From: JAZLIL01 sp045617405
GTDB taxonomy: Bacteria; Bacillota; Clostridia; Lachnospirales; Lachnospiraceae
NCBI GenBank assembly: GCA_045617405.1
Contig: JAZLIL010000076.1
Coordinates: 1 to 5,070, forward strand
Direction of reading: 5' to 3'
Length of the DNA: 5,070 nt
The notes below the pieces were generated by a model. That model did not search any database, was not told the origin of the DNA, and worked only from the letters and a program-made list of their open reading frames with translations. Both the position numbers and the translations under genes were made by a program. Of this stretch, positions 1 to 5,070 are shown one piece after another (position 1 is the first letter of the stretch; every line of letters starts with the position of its first letter).

Positions 1-1146
1 GGTTGCTGCACCTACTCTGATTACTGCTACGCCGCCTGCAAGCTTTGCAAGTCTCTCCTGAAGCTTTTCACGATCGAAATCCGATGTGGTCTCAGCAATC
101 TGTGCTCTGATCTGGCTGACTCTTGCAGCGATTTCATCCTTGTTTCCCTCGCCGTCAACGATGATTGTGTTGTCCTTCTGAACCTTAACAGACTTACAGC
201 GTCCAAGCTGTGCAAGTGTAACCTCCTTGAGGTCAAGTCCGAGTTCATCAGAAATAACCTGTCCGCCTGTAAGAATAGCAATGTCCTGAAGCATAGCCTT
301 TCTTCTCTCTCCATATCCGGGAGCCTTAACTGCTGCAACCTGGAATGTTCCACGAAGCTTGTTGATAACGAGTGTTGTGAGTGCCTCACCCTCAACTTCC
401 TCAGCAATGATGAGAAGTCTTGCGCCCTGCTGAACAATCTGCTCGAGAACAGGAAGAATCTCCTGAATGTTTGCAATCTTCTTATCTGTAATGAGGATGT
501 AAGGATTGTCAAGGTTTGCTTCCATCTTGTCCATGTCTGTTGCCATGTAAGCCGAAATGTATCCGCGGTCGAACTGCATACCTTCTACGAGGTCAAGCTC
601 TGTCTTCATTGTCTTTGACTCTTCGATAGTGATAACGCCGTCCTTTGAAACCTTATCCATTGCATCGGCAACAAGCTCGCCAACCTCTTCGTCACCTGCC
701 GAAATAGCTGCAACCTTTGTGATCTGCTCCTTGCCGTTAACCTTTGAGCTCATCTTTACAATCTGCTCAACTGCACAATCAGTGGCCTTCTGCATACCTT
801 TTCTGAGAATGATGGGATTTGCACCGGCAGCTAGGTTCTTCATACCTTCTGCAATCATTGCCTGAGCAAGAACTGTTGCTGTTGTTGTTCCGTCACCTGC
901 AACATCGTTTGTCTTTGTTGCAACTTCCTTAACAAGCTGGGCACCCATGTTCTCAAAGATGTCCTCAAGCTCGATTTCCTTAGCGATGGTAACACCATCA
1001 TTGGTGATCATGGGAGCACCATAGGACTTATCAAGAACAACATTTCTTCCCTTAGGTCCGAGAGTTACCTTAACTGTGTCTGCTAATTTGTTAACGCCTG
1101 CGAATAAAGCTTCTCTTGCATCTGCGCCGAATTTAATCTCTTTCAT
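1..1146 (-). CDS. groEL: GroEL (Hsp60/Cpn60) chaperonin large subunit, 3' end beyond the window
   Basis: GroEL forms the cytoplasmic 14-mer double ring that encloses and refolds proteins in an ATP-driven cycle with GroES. The frame is open from the ATG at 1146 to base 1, giving 382 residues without a stop. The family length is about 540, so roughly the last 160 residues lie outside the window. Visible signatures are MKEIKFGADAR at the N-terminus, the nucleotide-binding TLGPKGRNV at residues 28-36, Asp50 in TNDGVTIAKEIE (equivalent to the ATPase Asp52 of E. coli), and AGDGTTTATVLA at 83-94. The apical domain follows from about residue 190, and the hinge-like GGVAVIRVGAAT closes the fragment. 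A GGGAGG site lies 8 bases before the ATG, and groES ends only 17 bases upstream, so the two form one operon. Regulation should come from the CIRCE element upstream of groES. No frameshift or unusual residue was found. Confidence 0.98.
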   Translation of the reverse strand, partial: MKEIKFGADAREALFAGVNKLADTVKVTLGPKGRNVVLDKSYGAPMITNDGVTIAKEIELEDIFENMGAQLVKEVATKTNDVAGDGTTTATVLAQAMIAEGMKNLAAGANPIILRKGMQKATDCAVEQIVKMSSKVNGKEQITKVAAISAGDEEVGELVADAMDKVSKDGVITIEESKTMKTELDLVEGMQFDRGYISAYMATDMDKMEANLDNPYILITDKKIANIQEILPVLEQIVQQGARLLIIAEEVEGEALTTLVINKLRGTFQVAAVKAPGYGERRKAMLQDIAILTGGQVISDELGLDLKEVTLAQLGRCKSVKVQKDNTIIVDGEGNKDEIAARVSQIRAQIAETTSDFDREKLQERLAKLAGGVAVIRVGAAT

Positions 1147-1163
1147 ATTAAAAACCTCCCGAA

Positions 1164-1451
1164 TTAATCCTTAATGATTGCGACAATGTCGCTCTGACGA
1201 ACTACTGTATACTCCTCGTCACCAAGCTTAACCTCTGTGCCCGAGTACTTGGAGCAGATAACCTTATCGCCGACCTTAACCTGCATTGCAATTTCCTTGC
1301 CGTCAACCATACCGCCGGGGCCTACTGCGATAACCTCTGCCTGCTGGGGCTTTTCCTTTGCCTGTCCGGGAAGCACAATACCCGACTTTGTAGTCTCTTC
1401 TGCTTCAAGCTGCTTAAGAACAACCTTGTCTCCTAAAGGAATTAACTTCAT
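1164..1451 (-). CDS. groES: GroES (Hsp10/Cpn10) co-chaperonin
   Basis: GroES is the heptameric lid that caps GroEL and closes the folding chamber. The product is 95 residues, the normal length for bacterial Cpn10. It opens with MKLIPLGDKVVLKQ, the standard Cpn10 start. The mobile loop spans about residues 17-33 and carries SGIVLPG (23-29), whose Ile-Val-Leu tripeptide docks on the GroEL apical domain. VIAVGPGG (40-47) is the family roof region, and GDKVICSKYSGTEVKLGDEEY (61-81) is the usual C-terminal half. The start at 1451 is chosen because AAGGAGG lies 8 bases upstream. The same frame can be read back to a GTG at 1514, but that would translate through the CIRCE operator and add a lysine-rich, non-homologous stretch. 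It is the first gene of the groES-groEL operon. Confidence 0.98.
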   Translation of the reverse strand: MKLIPLGDKVVLKQLEAEETTKSGIVLPGQAKEKPQQAEVIAVGPGGMVDGKEIAMQVKVGDKVICSKYSGTEVKLGDEEYTVVRQSDIVAIIKD

Positions 1452-1459
1452 AACCTTTC

Positions 1460-1466
1460 CCTCCTT
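1460..1466 (-). promoter_or_regulatory. Ribosome binding site of groES
   Basis: The minus strand reads AAGGAGG, a full match to the anti-Shine-Dalgarno sequence, 8 bases before the ATG at 1451. It fixes the groES start and excludes the longer GTG-initiated reading from 1514. Confidence 0.9.
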
Positions 1467-1507
1467 AGTTATATCTCCGGTAGAACCGGTTTCTTTTTTC
1501 TTTTTTG

Positions 1508-1534
1508 TTAGCACTCATTCATTCCGAGTGCTAA
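1508..1534. promoter_or_regulatory. CIRCE operator (HrcA binding site)
   Basis: The element is a perfect TTAGCACTC, nine-base spacer, GAGTGCTAA inverted repeat, identical to the consensus CIRCE in both arms. CIRCE is the operator of the heat-shock repressor HrcA, whose activity depends on GroEL, so the operon is expected to be autoregulated by chaperonin availability. It lies just downstream of the predicted groESL promoter, covering the early transcribed region, and 56 bases before the groES start codon. As RNA it can also form a stem-loop in the 5' leader. The hrcA gene is not in the window. Confidence 0.98.
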
Positions 1535-1545
1535 CTACAACAGAT

Positions 1546-1574
1546 ACGATAACACCCTTATTGTCTTTTGTCAA
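1546..1574 (-). promoter_or_regulatory. Sigma-A-type promoter of groES-groEL
   Basis: On the minus strand a perfect -35 TTGACA (1569-1574) is followed after 17 bases by TATCGT (1546-1551), a 4-of-6 match to the -10 box. A TG one base upstream of it makes an extended -10 (TGTTATCGT). Transcription should begin near 1539, a few bases before CIRCE, the arrangement expected for HrcA repression of a vegetative promoter. The start point is inferred. Confidence 0.88.
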
Positions 1575-1585
1575 TATAAAAAGCG

Positions 1586-1622
1586 AAAAAGAATTCCGAT
1601 TCACTTTGCTGAATCGGAATTC
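1586..1622 (-). terminator. Intrinsic terminator of the DUF2225 gene
   Basis: A perfect 12-base-pair stem (GAATTCCGATTC with GAATCGGAATTC, arms 1611-1622 and 1591-1602) closes an 8-base loop. On the minus strand it is followed by TTTTT (1590-1586), then CGC and a second T run. It starts 16 bases after the stop codon of the DUF2225 gene. It ends only 11 bases before the -35 box of groESL, so it insulates the heat-shock promoter from upstream transcription. The stem is not followed by a T run on the plus strand, so it acts in one direction. Confidence 0.9.
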
Positions 1623-1638
1623 CGGGAATTTCACAACG

Positions 1639-2496
1639 CTATTTCTCTGCTGCCTTCTTCATTTCGGCAACCAGCATTTCCTTGACATCACGTGCTCTGT
1701 TCTTCAAGGCCTCATTGGCACCCGGTGCAGTAATGACACGTGAGATGTTTCTGCTTGCCTCATCATAAAGTCCAAGCCTTCTTGCAAGCTCACCAACCAG
1801 ATATGTGACAGTGTATTCATCCATTCCCGCCATCGGGAAGTTCTCCTTGGAGAATCCGTCCTTAAAACCTGCAAAGGCAATCTTCTCGTACTCCTTCTCT
1901 TCCTCCGCAAGCATTGCCTTAAGCTTTGTGTCTGCAGGTGAATCGGAAAGAGATTCAGCGAAGGATCTTGCAAGCCATGAAAGCTTCAGACCGCAATAGG
2001 CCTTCTCACTTGACTTTCCCTTCTTGACAACGGTGCTGACAAGAGCAAGCTTGTAACGTGCCATTGCCTCCTGATAGCTGTAAACAGGTCCGTACTCCGG
2101 AAGACCCTTAAATGTCTTTGAGATTGCCTCCTTAATAAGCTTGCACTGAAGACTCGACAGCGGTGCGAAATACTTTGTCATGCAGCCGTAACCGCAACGC
2201 GGGCAGACCACAGTATCGTACTTTGTACTGTCGACACTCTCGTAGACAGGTCTCAGATCAGAATCGCTTTTTCTCAGCTTATTCTTTCCGGTCTTTACTA
2301 CCTTAGAAGTAAACTGCTTGTCGCAGCAGGGGCACTTGTAGCTTTTTTCATAGACGAGATCCTCTTCCCTAATCACAACAGGTGCCGCCACAGCGCCTGT
2401 CTCCTGTTTCTTTTTTGCTTCTTCGTCAGAAAATATCTCGAGTCCGCTCAGATTACCAAGTCCCAGTGACTCAAGTCCAGAAAAAATATTAGCCAT
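1639..2496 (-). CDS. DUF2225 family protein with N-terminal zinc-ribbon cysteines, function unknown
   Basis: This 285-residue protein matches my recollection of the DUF2225 family of Clostridia and Bacilli, which has no established function. Two cysteine knuckles, KCPCCDKQF (residues 54-62) and VCPRCGYG (97-104), are about 40 residues apart. They probably bind one zinc through Cys55/Cys58 and Cys98/Cys101. Cys57, Cys105, Cys118 and Cys168 are additional. From about residue 115 the chain looks all-helical. It includes YSYQEAMARYKLAL (139-152), a charged AEEEKEYEKIAFAGF segment (197-211) and MDEYTVTYLVGELARRLGLYDEA (225-247), which resembles TPR-like helical repeats. There is no signal peptide or membrane segment, so it is probably cytoplasmic. 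The ATG at 2496 is preferred because it lies 5 bases after GGGAGG. The adjacent ATG at 2499 is only 2 bases away, and a TTG at 2511 precedes the site. The gene has its own promoter and terminator, so it appears monocistronic. The family call is from recognition and was not searched. Confidence 0.88.
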   Translation of the reverse strand: MANIFSGLESLGLGNLSGLEIFSDEEAKKKQETGAVAAPVVIREEDLVYEKSYKCPCCDKQFTSKVVKTGKNKLRKSDSDLRPVYESVDSTKYDTVVCPRCGYGCMTKYFAPLSSLQCKLIKEAISKTFKGLPEYGPVYSYQEAMARYKLALVSTVVKKGKSSEKAYCGLKLSWLARSFAESLSDSPADTKLKAMLAEEEKEYEKIAFAGFKDGFSKENFPMAGMDEYTVTYLVGELARRLGLYDEASRNISRVITAPGANEALKNRARDVKEMLVAEMKKAAEK

Positions 2497-2501
2497 CATA
2501 A

Positions 2502-2507
2502 CCTCCC
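2502..2507 (-). promoter_or_regulatory. Ribosome binding site deciding the DUF2225 start
   Basis: The minus strand reads GGGAGG, followed by TT and two consecutive ATG codons. Spacing is 2 bases to the first ATG (2499) and 5 to the second (2496), which favours the second. The two options differ by a single methionine. Confidence 0.8.
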
Positions 2508-2558
2508 ACAAACGTCACCTGCCATATACCTGCAGGGACTTTCAAAACCGCAAGTAAT

Positions 2559-2587
2559 ATTGTAACATACACGTTCCCGATTGTGAA
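2559..2587 (-). promoter_or_regulatory. Sigma-A-type promoter of the DUF2225 gene
   Basis: The minus strand carries TTCACA (2582-2587, 5 of 6 against TTGACA), a 17-base spacer, and TACAAT (2559-2564, 5 of 6 against TATAAT). A TG one base before the -10 box makes it extended (TGTTACAAT). The predicted start near 2552 leaves a leader of about 55 bases before the ATG at 2496. Transcription from the upstream hydrolase gene may also pass through, because no clear terminator separates them. Confidence 0.8.
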
Positions 2588-2632
2588 GTATCAAAATCGC
2601 CTGCACCGGAAAACTGCCGCTAAAAATCAACA

Positions 2633-3277
2633 CTACTCATAATATATCTGTCCGTCAATAACTATGTAGTAACGTCCGTTTGCCTTGCACTTAGCCTTTG
2701 TTGACTCAACACTGCTGTTAAAGTACATGAATGTGTCGGGTACCACGTGCTTCCCGGCAAGAACCTCCTTTGCGCACCTGATGCTGTTTGTCATGGCGGC
2801 AAAATGCCAGGTATCGGCGTAATCGCCAAGGTGCTTGTAGATATCAAGTGCCTTCTCCATTGAATTGACGCTTGAATAGGCCGGTGAAAACTGGACTCCC
2901 CACTTTCCCCCGGGACCCTTGTCGTAAATCACTTCCTTAATGGTTCCGACATGTTTCCATGCACCCTCATCGTACATTCTGTTAAGAACGACGTTTCCGA
3001 CAGCCTTCTTTCCTTCATCACTGATGCTTCCCGCTTCACAGTAGATGATGCAGGACATATACTTCAAATCCTCTCTTGTGAAATTGTCGCTCCACTTTGC
3101 CGCATCAACCTCTGTTTCATCAAGCTTTCCGCCAAAAAACAGCGCATCAAGATTGTTTCCCGTCAGACTCGAAAGCGAACTTTCCGTCACCGGTGCCGCC
3201 TTTGCGGTTACACAGCTCATCATGCACATGAATCCTAGGATTAATAATGAAAACAGAAATACTTTACTCTTTCTCAT
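2633..3277 (-). CDS. Secreted SleB/CwlJ-type cell wall hydrolase (Hydrolase_2 family)
   Basis: This 214-residue exported enzyme probably cuts peptidoglycan glycan strands. Residues 1-28 form a signal peptide: MRKSK, then a hydrophobic core LFSLLILGFMCMM, with likely cleavage after Ala27 or Ala28 (TAKAAP). The catalytic domain starts near residue 66. It contains CIIYCEAGSISDEGKKAVG and then NVVLNRM, matching the family pattern of a catalytic Glu (here Glu81) followed by a conserved Asn-Arg (99-100). FSP (130-132) fits the family QFS motif. The C-terminal YFNS and GRYYIVIDGQIYYE resemble the closing strands of related proteins. There is no N-terminal peptidoglycan-binding domain as in Bacillus SleB, so a spore-cortex role cannot be assumed; it could equally act in vegetative wall turnover. 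MMSC at 19-22 is a poor lipobox, so lipoprotein export is unlikely. The ATG at 3277 follows AAGGAGGT. Reading from a TTG at 3343 would place a non-signal stretch before the signal peptide. Confidence 0.88.
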   Translation of the reverse strand: MRKSKVFLFSLLILGFMCMMSCVTAKAAPVTESSLSSLTGNNLDALFFGGKLDETEVDAAKWSDNFTREDLKYMSCIIYCEAGSISDEGKKAVGNVVLNRMYDEGAWKHVGTIKEVIYDKGPGGKWGVQFSPAYSSVNSMEKALDIYKHLGDYADTWHFAAMTNSIRCAKEVLAGKHVVPDTFMYFNSSVESTKAKCKANGRYYIVIDGQIYYE

Positions 3278-3280
3278 GAG

Positions 3281-3288
3281 ACCTCCTT
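3281..3288 (-). promoter_or_regulatory. Ribosome binding site deciding the hydrolase start
   Basis: The minus strand reads AAGGAGGT, a complete Shine-Dalgarno match 3 bases before the ATG at 3277 (4 bases counted from GGAGG). The spacing is short, but the next residues are a textbook signal peptide, which supports this start over the TTG at 3343. Confidence 0.85.
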
Positions 3289-3417
3289 GTCGGCCTCCCA
3301 TCAGCACCGGCAATTTTATTTCATAAACCGCAATACATCCCAATGCCGCAAGGCATCAACAGCAATACTCAGTCTGATAACCCTATTCGAAAAAACAGAC
3401 TGTTTTTACTATATACG

Positions 3418-3452
3418 AAAAAACCGTCAAAACATTTTTTAGTTTTGACGGT
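3418..3452 (-). terminator. Intrinsic terminator of the tRNA operon
   Basis: On the minus strand an 11-base-pair stem ACCGTCAAAAC/GTTTTGACGGT (arms 3442-3452 and 3423-3433) encloses an 8-base A-rich loop and runs directly into a T tract at 3423-3418. It begins 7 bases after the discriminator base of tRNA-Pro, as expected for the end of a short stable-RNA transcript. Confidence 0.92.
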
Positions 3453-3459
3453 CTTACAG

Positions 3460-3534
3460 TCGAGGTGACAAGATTTGAACTTGCGGCCTCTACGTCCCTA
3501 ACGTAGCGCTCTAGCCAAACTGAGCCACACCTCG
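3460..3534 (-). tRNA. tRNA-Pro, anticodon AGG
   Basis: A full cloverleaf of 75 bases folds on the minus strand. It has acceptor CGAGGTG/CACCTCG with discriminator A, D stem GCTC/GAGC around AGTTTGGCTA, anticodon stem CTACG/CGTAG around TTAGGGA, a 5-base variable loop, and T stem GCAAG/CTTGT with TTCAAAT. The anticodon AGG (3497-3499) reads CCU, proline. The C1-G72 end pair, A73 and G37 are typical of bacterial tRNA-Pro and support the assignment. CCA is not encoded: CTG follows the discriminator, so CCA must be added after transcription. A34 at the wobble position is uncommon in bacterial proline tRNAs, which mostly carry UGG, GGG or CGG. It is the second tRNA of a two-gene operon, 34 bases after tRNA-Thr. 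Confidence 0.95.
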
Positions 3535-3568
3535 AATTATTCGGACCAACCACTCCGGTCAGTACCAA

Positions 3569-3641
3569 AGCTGCTAAGCAGATTTGAACTGCTGGCCTCA
3601 TCCTTACCAAGGATGCGCTCTACCGGCTGAGCTATAGCAGC
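3569..3641 (-). tRNA. tRNA-Thr, anticodon GGU
   Basis: A 73-base cloverleaf folds on the minus strand. It has acceptor GCTGCTA/TAGCAGC (7 perfect pairs) with discriminator T, D stem GCTC/GAGC around AGCCGGTA, anticodon stem CATCC/GGATG around TTGGTAA, variable loop AGGCC, and T stem AGCAG/CTGCT with TTCAAAT. The anticodon GGT (3606-3608) reads ACC and ACU, threonine. CCA is not encoded. It is the promoter-proximal gene of the Thr-Pro tRNA operon. Confidence 0.97.
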
Positions 3642-3683
3642 ATTGAAAGCTAATATGTTGCTTGGCTCTCAAGTCCGAAAGCT

Positions 3684-3712
3684 ATGATAACACATGGGGC
3701 TTTCTTTTGCAA
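3684..3712 (-). promoter_or_regulatory. Promoter of the tRNA-Thr/tRNA-Pro operon
   Basis: The minus strand carries TTGCAA (3707-3712), a 17-base spacer and TATCAT (3684-3689), preceded by GTGT. The predicted start lies about 35 bases before mature tRNA-Thr, which leaves a short 5' leader for RNase P to remove. An A/T-only run at 3717-3732, just upstream of the -35 box, looks like an UP element, common at strong stable-RNA promoters; that part is inference. Confidence 0.82.
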
Positions 3713-3775
3713 CCCCTATTTTTAATTATTTTCCGAGCGGTAAAAAAGTTCCAAAATACGCTGCTTATTTGCATT

Positions 3776-4534
3776 CTACTTGTGGGCACCGCCTTCCGAT
3801 AGTCTCTGGCGTACGATTTCATATGCCATAACTCCCGCTGCAACAGAAGCATTTAACGAATCAATATCACCCTTCATCGGAATCGATGTGATAAAATCAC
3901 AGTGCTCTTTTACAAGTCTGCTGACACCCTCCCCTTCATTTCCGATTACAAGTCCGATAGGTCCGGTGAGCTTCTGATTGTACATGATCTCGCCGTCCAT
4001 ATCTGCACAGACAAACCAGAGACCTTTTTCCTTGAGTTCCTCGATTGTCGAAACTATATTGGTCACCTTTGCAACAGGTGTATAATTCAACGCCCCTGCC
4101 GAGACCTTTGCCACAGTCGCAGTAAGTCCGGCCGCGCGGTGTTTGGGAATTACAACTCCGTGTGCTCCGCAAAGATTTGCCGTTCTAATGATTGCGCCAA
4201 GATTGTGCGGATCTTCGATTCCGTCAAGAATGAATATGAAAGGCTCCTCTCCCTTCTCCTTCGCTGCCTCAAGGATGTCTGAAAGCTCCGCATACTCATA
4301 CGCCGCAGCATACGCAATAACTCCCTGATGTGCACCCGTAGTACTCATCTGATCCAGGCGCTCTCTCTTCACGAAATTGACGACCGTATCGCACTTCTTT
4401 GCTTCTCTCAGAATAGTCCTAACCGGTCCGTCCTCGCAGCCCGCAAGAACAAAGAGTTTATCAATCGTCTTTCCTGACCGAAACGCCTCAAGAACGGCAT
4501 TTCTGCCTTCAATTGTCAGTTCTTCATATCTCAT
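3776..4534 (-). CDS. rlmB: SpoU/TrmH-type RNA ribose 2'-O-methyltransferase, RlmB-like
   Basis: This SAM-dependent SPOUT enzyme probably methylates a 23S rRNA guanosine ribose. It is 252 residues, the usual length for the RlmB/YacO group. The N-terminal substrate-binding domain (about 1-80) starts with IEGRNAVLEAFRSGKTIDKLFV and includes TTGAHQGVIA (65-74), typical of the group. The trefoil-knotted catalytic domain begins near residue 97. Motif 1 is DGIEDPHNLGAIIRTAN (104-120) with Asn111 and Arg117. Motif 2 is IGLVIGNEGEGVS (193-205). Motif 3 is IPMKGDIDSLNASVAAGV (218-235). The ATG overlaps the mrnC stop as ATGA, and GGAG lies 5 bases upstream inside mrnC, so translational coupling is likely. 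The order cysS-mrnC-rlmB is conserved in Bacillota. The exact nucleotide methylated cannot be read from sequence, and annotation pipelines may call it a TrmH-family enzyme. Confidence 0.95.
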   Translation of the reverse strand: MRYEELTIEGRNAVLEAFRSGKTIDKLFVLAGCEDGPVRTILREAKKCDTVVNFVKRERLDQMSTTGAHQGVIAYAAAYEYAELSDILEAAKEKGEEPFIFILDGIEDPHNLGAIIRTANLCGAHGVVIPKHRAAGLTATVAKVSAGALNYTPVAKVTNIVSTIEELKEKGLWFVCADMDGEIMYNQKLTGPIGLVIGNEGEGVSRLVKEHCDFITSIPMKGDIDSLNASVAAGVMAYEIVRQRLSEGGAHK

Positions 4535-4968
4535 TTCTTCTCCGATCCGATTGCGTCAAGCCCCACTTTTATCAGGCTGACCGCCCGTTCCTGCCTGCCT
4601 GTCATATATAGCCAGCCAATCAACGCTTCAAGTCCTGTTGCAATCCTGTAATCGATAATGTCCGAATTCTTTGCCTTCTGAGAGCTCTTCACATTACGCC
4701 CGCGTTTATAGACATCCGTCTCTTCCTCCGAAAGCTGCTCACAGATTGTATGAAAGAGTTCTGCCTGCGCGGAAGCTCTGACAAGAGCAGTTGCCTTCCT
4801 GCTGAGGTCGCTCACATGCACGGTTCCTTGTTCTACAAGTGTCGTTCGAACAATGAGCTCATATACGCAGTCACCGATATAGGCAAGTGCCAATGCAGGA
4901 AGCTGACGAACGTCAGCCCCCTGCAAATCAAATGCGTTATTGACTTCATCCAAAAATGATCTATCCAT
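4531..4968 (-). CDS. mrnC: Mini-ribonuclease III (MrnC)
   Basis: Mini-III is a homodimeric RNase III catalytic domain without the double-stranded-RNA-binding domain. In Bacillus subtilis it trims precursor 23S rRNA, near a site that depends on ribosomal protein L3. The product is 145 residues, a normal length. LALAYIGDCVYELIVR (26-41) carries the catalytic Asp33 within the family's YIGDxVYE motif. YKRGRN (87-92) and TGLEALIGWLY (111-121, with acidic Glu114) complete the active-site signature. There is no second domain, which separates it from full RNase III. The ATG at 4968 is preceded by a purine-rich AGAAGAAGAG and not a strong Shine-Dalgarno site. No alternative start precedes it before an in-frame TAA, so the start is secure. 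It lies 78 bases after cysS and overlaps rlmB by 4 bases. Confidence 0.96.
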   Translation of the reverse strand: MDRSFLDEVNNAFDLQGADVRQLPALALAYIGDCVYELIVRTTLVEQGTVHVSDLSRKATALVRASAQAELFHTICEQLSEEETDVYKRGRNVKSSQKAKNSDIIDYRIATGLEALIGWLYMTGRQERAVSLIKVGLDAIGSEKK

Positions 4969-5046
4969 ACTCTTCTTCTGATATCCTGCCGCTTTTTCCG
5001 GAACACATTCCTTGCCGGATTACGTTTTACACAGTTTTCGGAAGAC

Positions 5047-5070
5047 TCAGGCTCTGTGCCACTTGACGCC
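5047..5070 (-). CDS. cysS: Cysteinyl-tRNA synthetase, C-terminal end only
   Basis: The last seven codons in the window read GVKWHRA followed by TGA. This matches the usual C-terminus of CysRS, which ends in a Gly-x-x-Trp-(Lys/His)-Arg motif, and cysS is the standard gene upstream of mrnC in Bacillota. Only 24 bases are visible, so the call rests on this short motif plus gene order. CysRS charges tRNA-Cys in the cytoplasm. Nothing can be said about its active site from this window. Confidence 0.8.
   Translation of the reverse strand, partial: GVKWHRA

Noticed and set aside
27..512. Long minus-strand open frame of 161 codons inside groEL
   Set aside because: It lies in a shifted frame of groEL, is arginine/leucine/serine-rich with no recognisable domain, and the true groEL frame is open and conserved through the same bases.
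1237..1743. Plus-strand open frame of 168 codons across groES, CIRCE and the groESL promoter
   Set aside because: It runs antisense through a verified gene, an operator and a terminator and has no ribosome site or recognisable protein features. It is a shadow frame.
2519..2536. CCTGC/GCAGG inverted repeat and CCTGCAGG palindrome in the DUF2225 leader, a possible operator
   Set aside because: Short, not centred on the promoter and matching no operator I know. Left unannotated.
3341..3356. ATGCC-TTGC-GGCAT small hairpin upstream of the hydrolase gene
   Set aside because: A five-pair stem is expected by chance. No convincing promoter or riboswitch structure could be built in 3290-3417.
3391..3407. 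AAAAACA-GAC-TGTTTTT inverted repeat, a possible second terminator of the tRNA operon
   Set aside because: The stem has six A-T pairs and one C-G pair, so it would be very weak. The strong terminator at 3418-3452 already ends the transcript.
3383..3610. Minus-strand open frame of 75 codons over the tRNA genes
   Set aside because: It translates both tRNAs and the terminator stem, which are better explained as stable RNA features.
3742..3771. A/T-rich hairpin plus T run after rlmB, a possible terminator
   Set aside because: The stem is about five A-T pairs with a bulge and is separated from the T run by GGAAC. It is too weak to call.
4997..5019. TCCGG/CCGGA inverted repeat between cysS and mrnC, a possible attenuator
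   Set aside because: Only five pairs around a 13-base loop, followed by A and not T on the minus strand. It does not look like a terminator or a known leader element.

Overview
This window is an ordinary housekeeping segment of a Bacillota chromosome. The cysS-mrnC-rlmB order, HrcA/CIRCE control of groES-groEL, Mini-ribonuclease III, strong AAGGAGG-type ribosome sites and tRNA genes without an encoded CCA all point to Clostridia. The style of the DUF2225 protein and of the SleB-like hydrolase suggests a Lachnospiraceae-type genome, but this is an inference from gene content and no taxon can be proven here. Every gene I can support lies on the minus strand, so the window is described below in transcription order, from high to low coordinates.

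The right end (5070 to 3776) holds the last codons of cysS, then mrnC and rlmB, which overlap by 4 bases and are probably co-translated. MrnC matures 23S rRNA ends and RlmB methylates 23S rRNA, so this is a ribosome-maturation pair. Next comes a compact tRNA operon (3712 to 3418) with its own sigma-A-type promoter, tRNA-Thr(GGU), tRNA-Pro(AGG) and an intrinsic terminator.

The middle (3277 to 1586) holds a secreted SleB/CwlJ-type cell wall hydrolase, then a promoter, a DUF2225 zinc-ribbon protein of unknown role, and a strong intrinsic terminator.

The left end (1574 to 1) is the heat-shock chaperonin operon: a TTGACA promoter, a perfect CIRCE operator, groES, and the first 382 codons of groEL, which runs off the window.

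No mobile element, CRISPR array, phage gene, pseudogene or frameshift was seen, and no gene-free stretch exceeds 300 bases. I found no convincing undescribed system. The points most worth a second look are the A34-bearing proline tRNA, the cysteine-rich DUF2225 protein placed directly before the chaperonins, and the tightly packed terminator-promoter-CIRCE junction.
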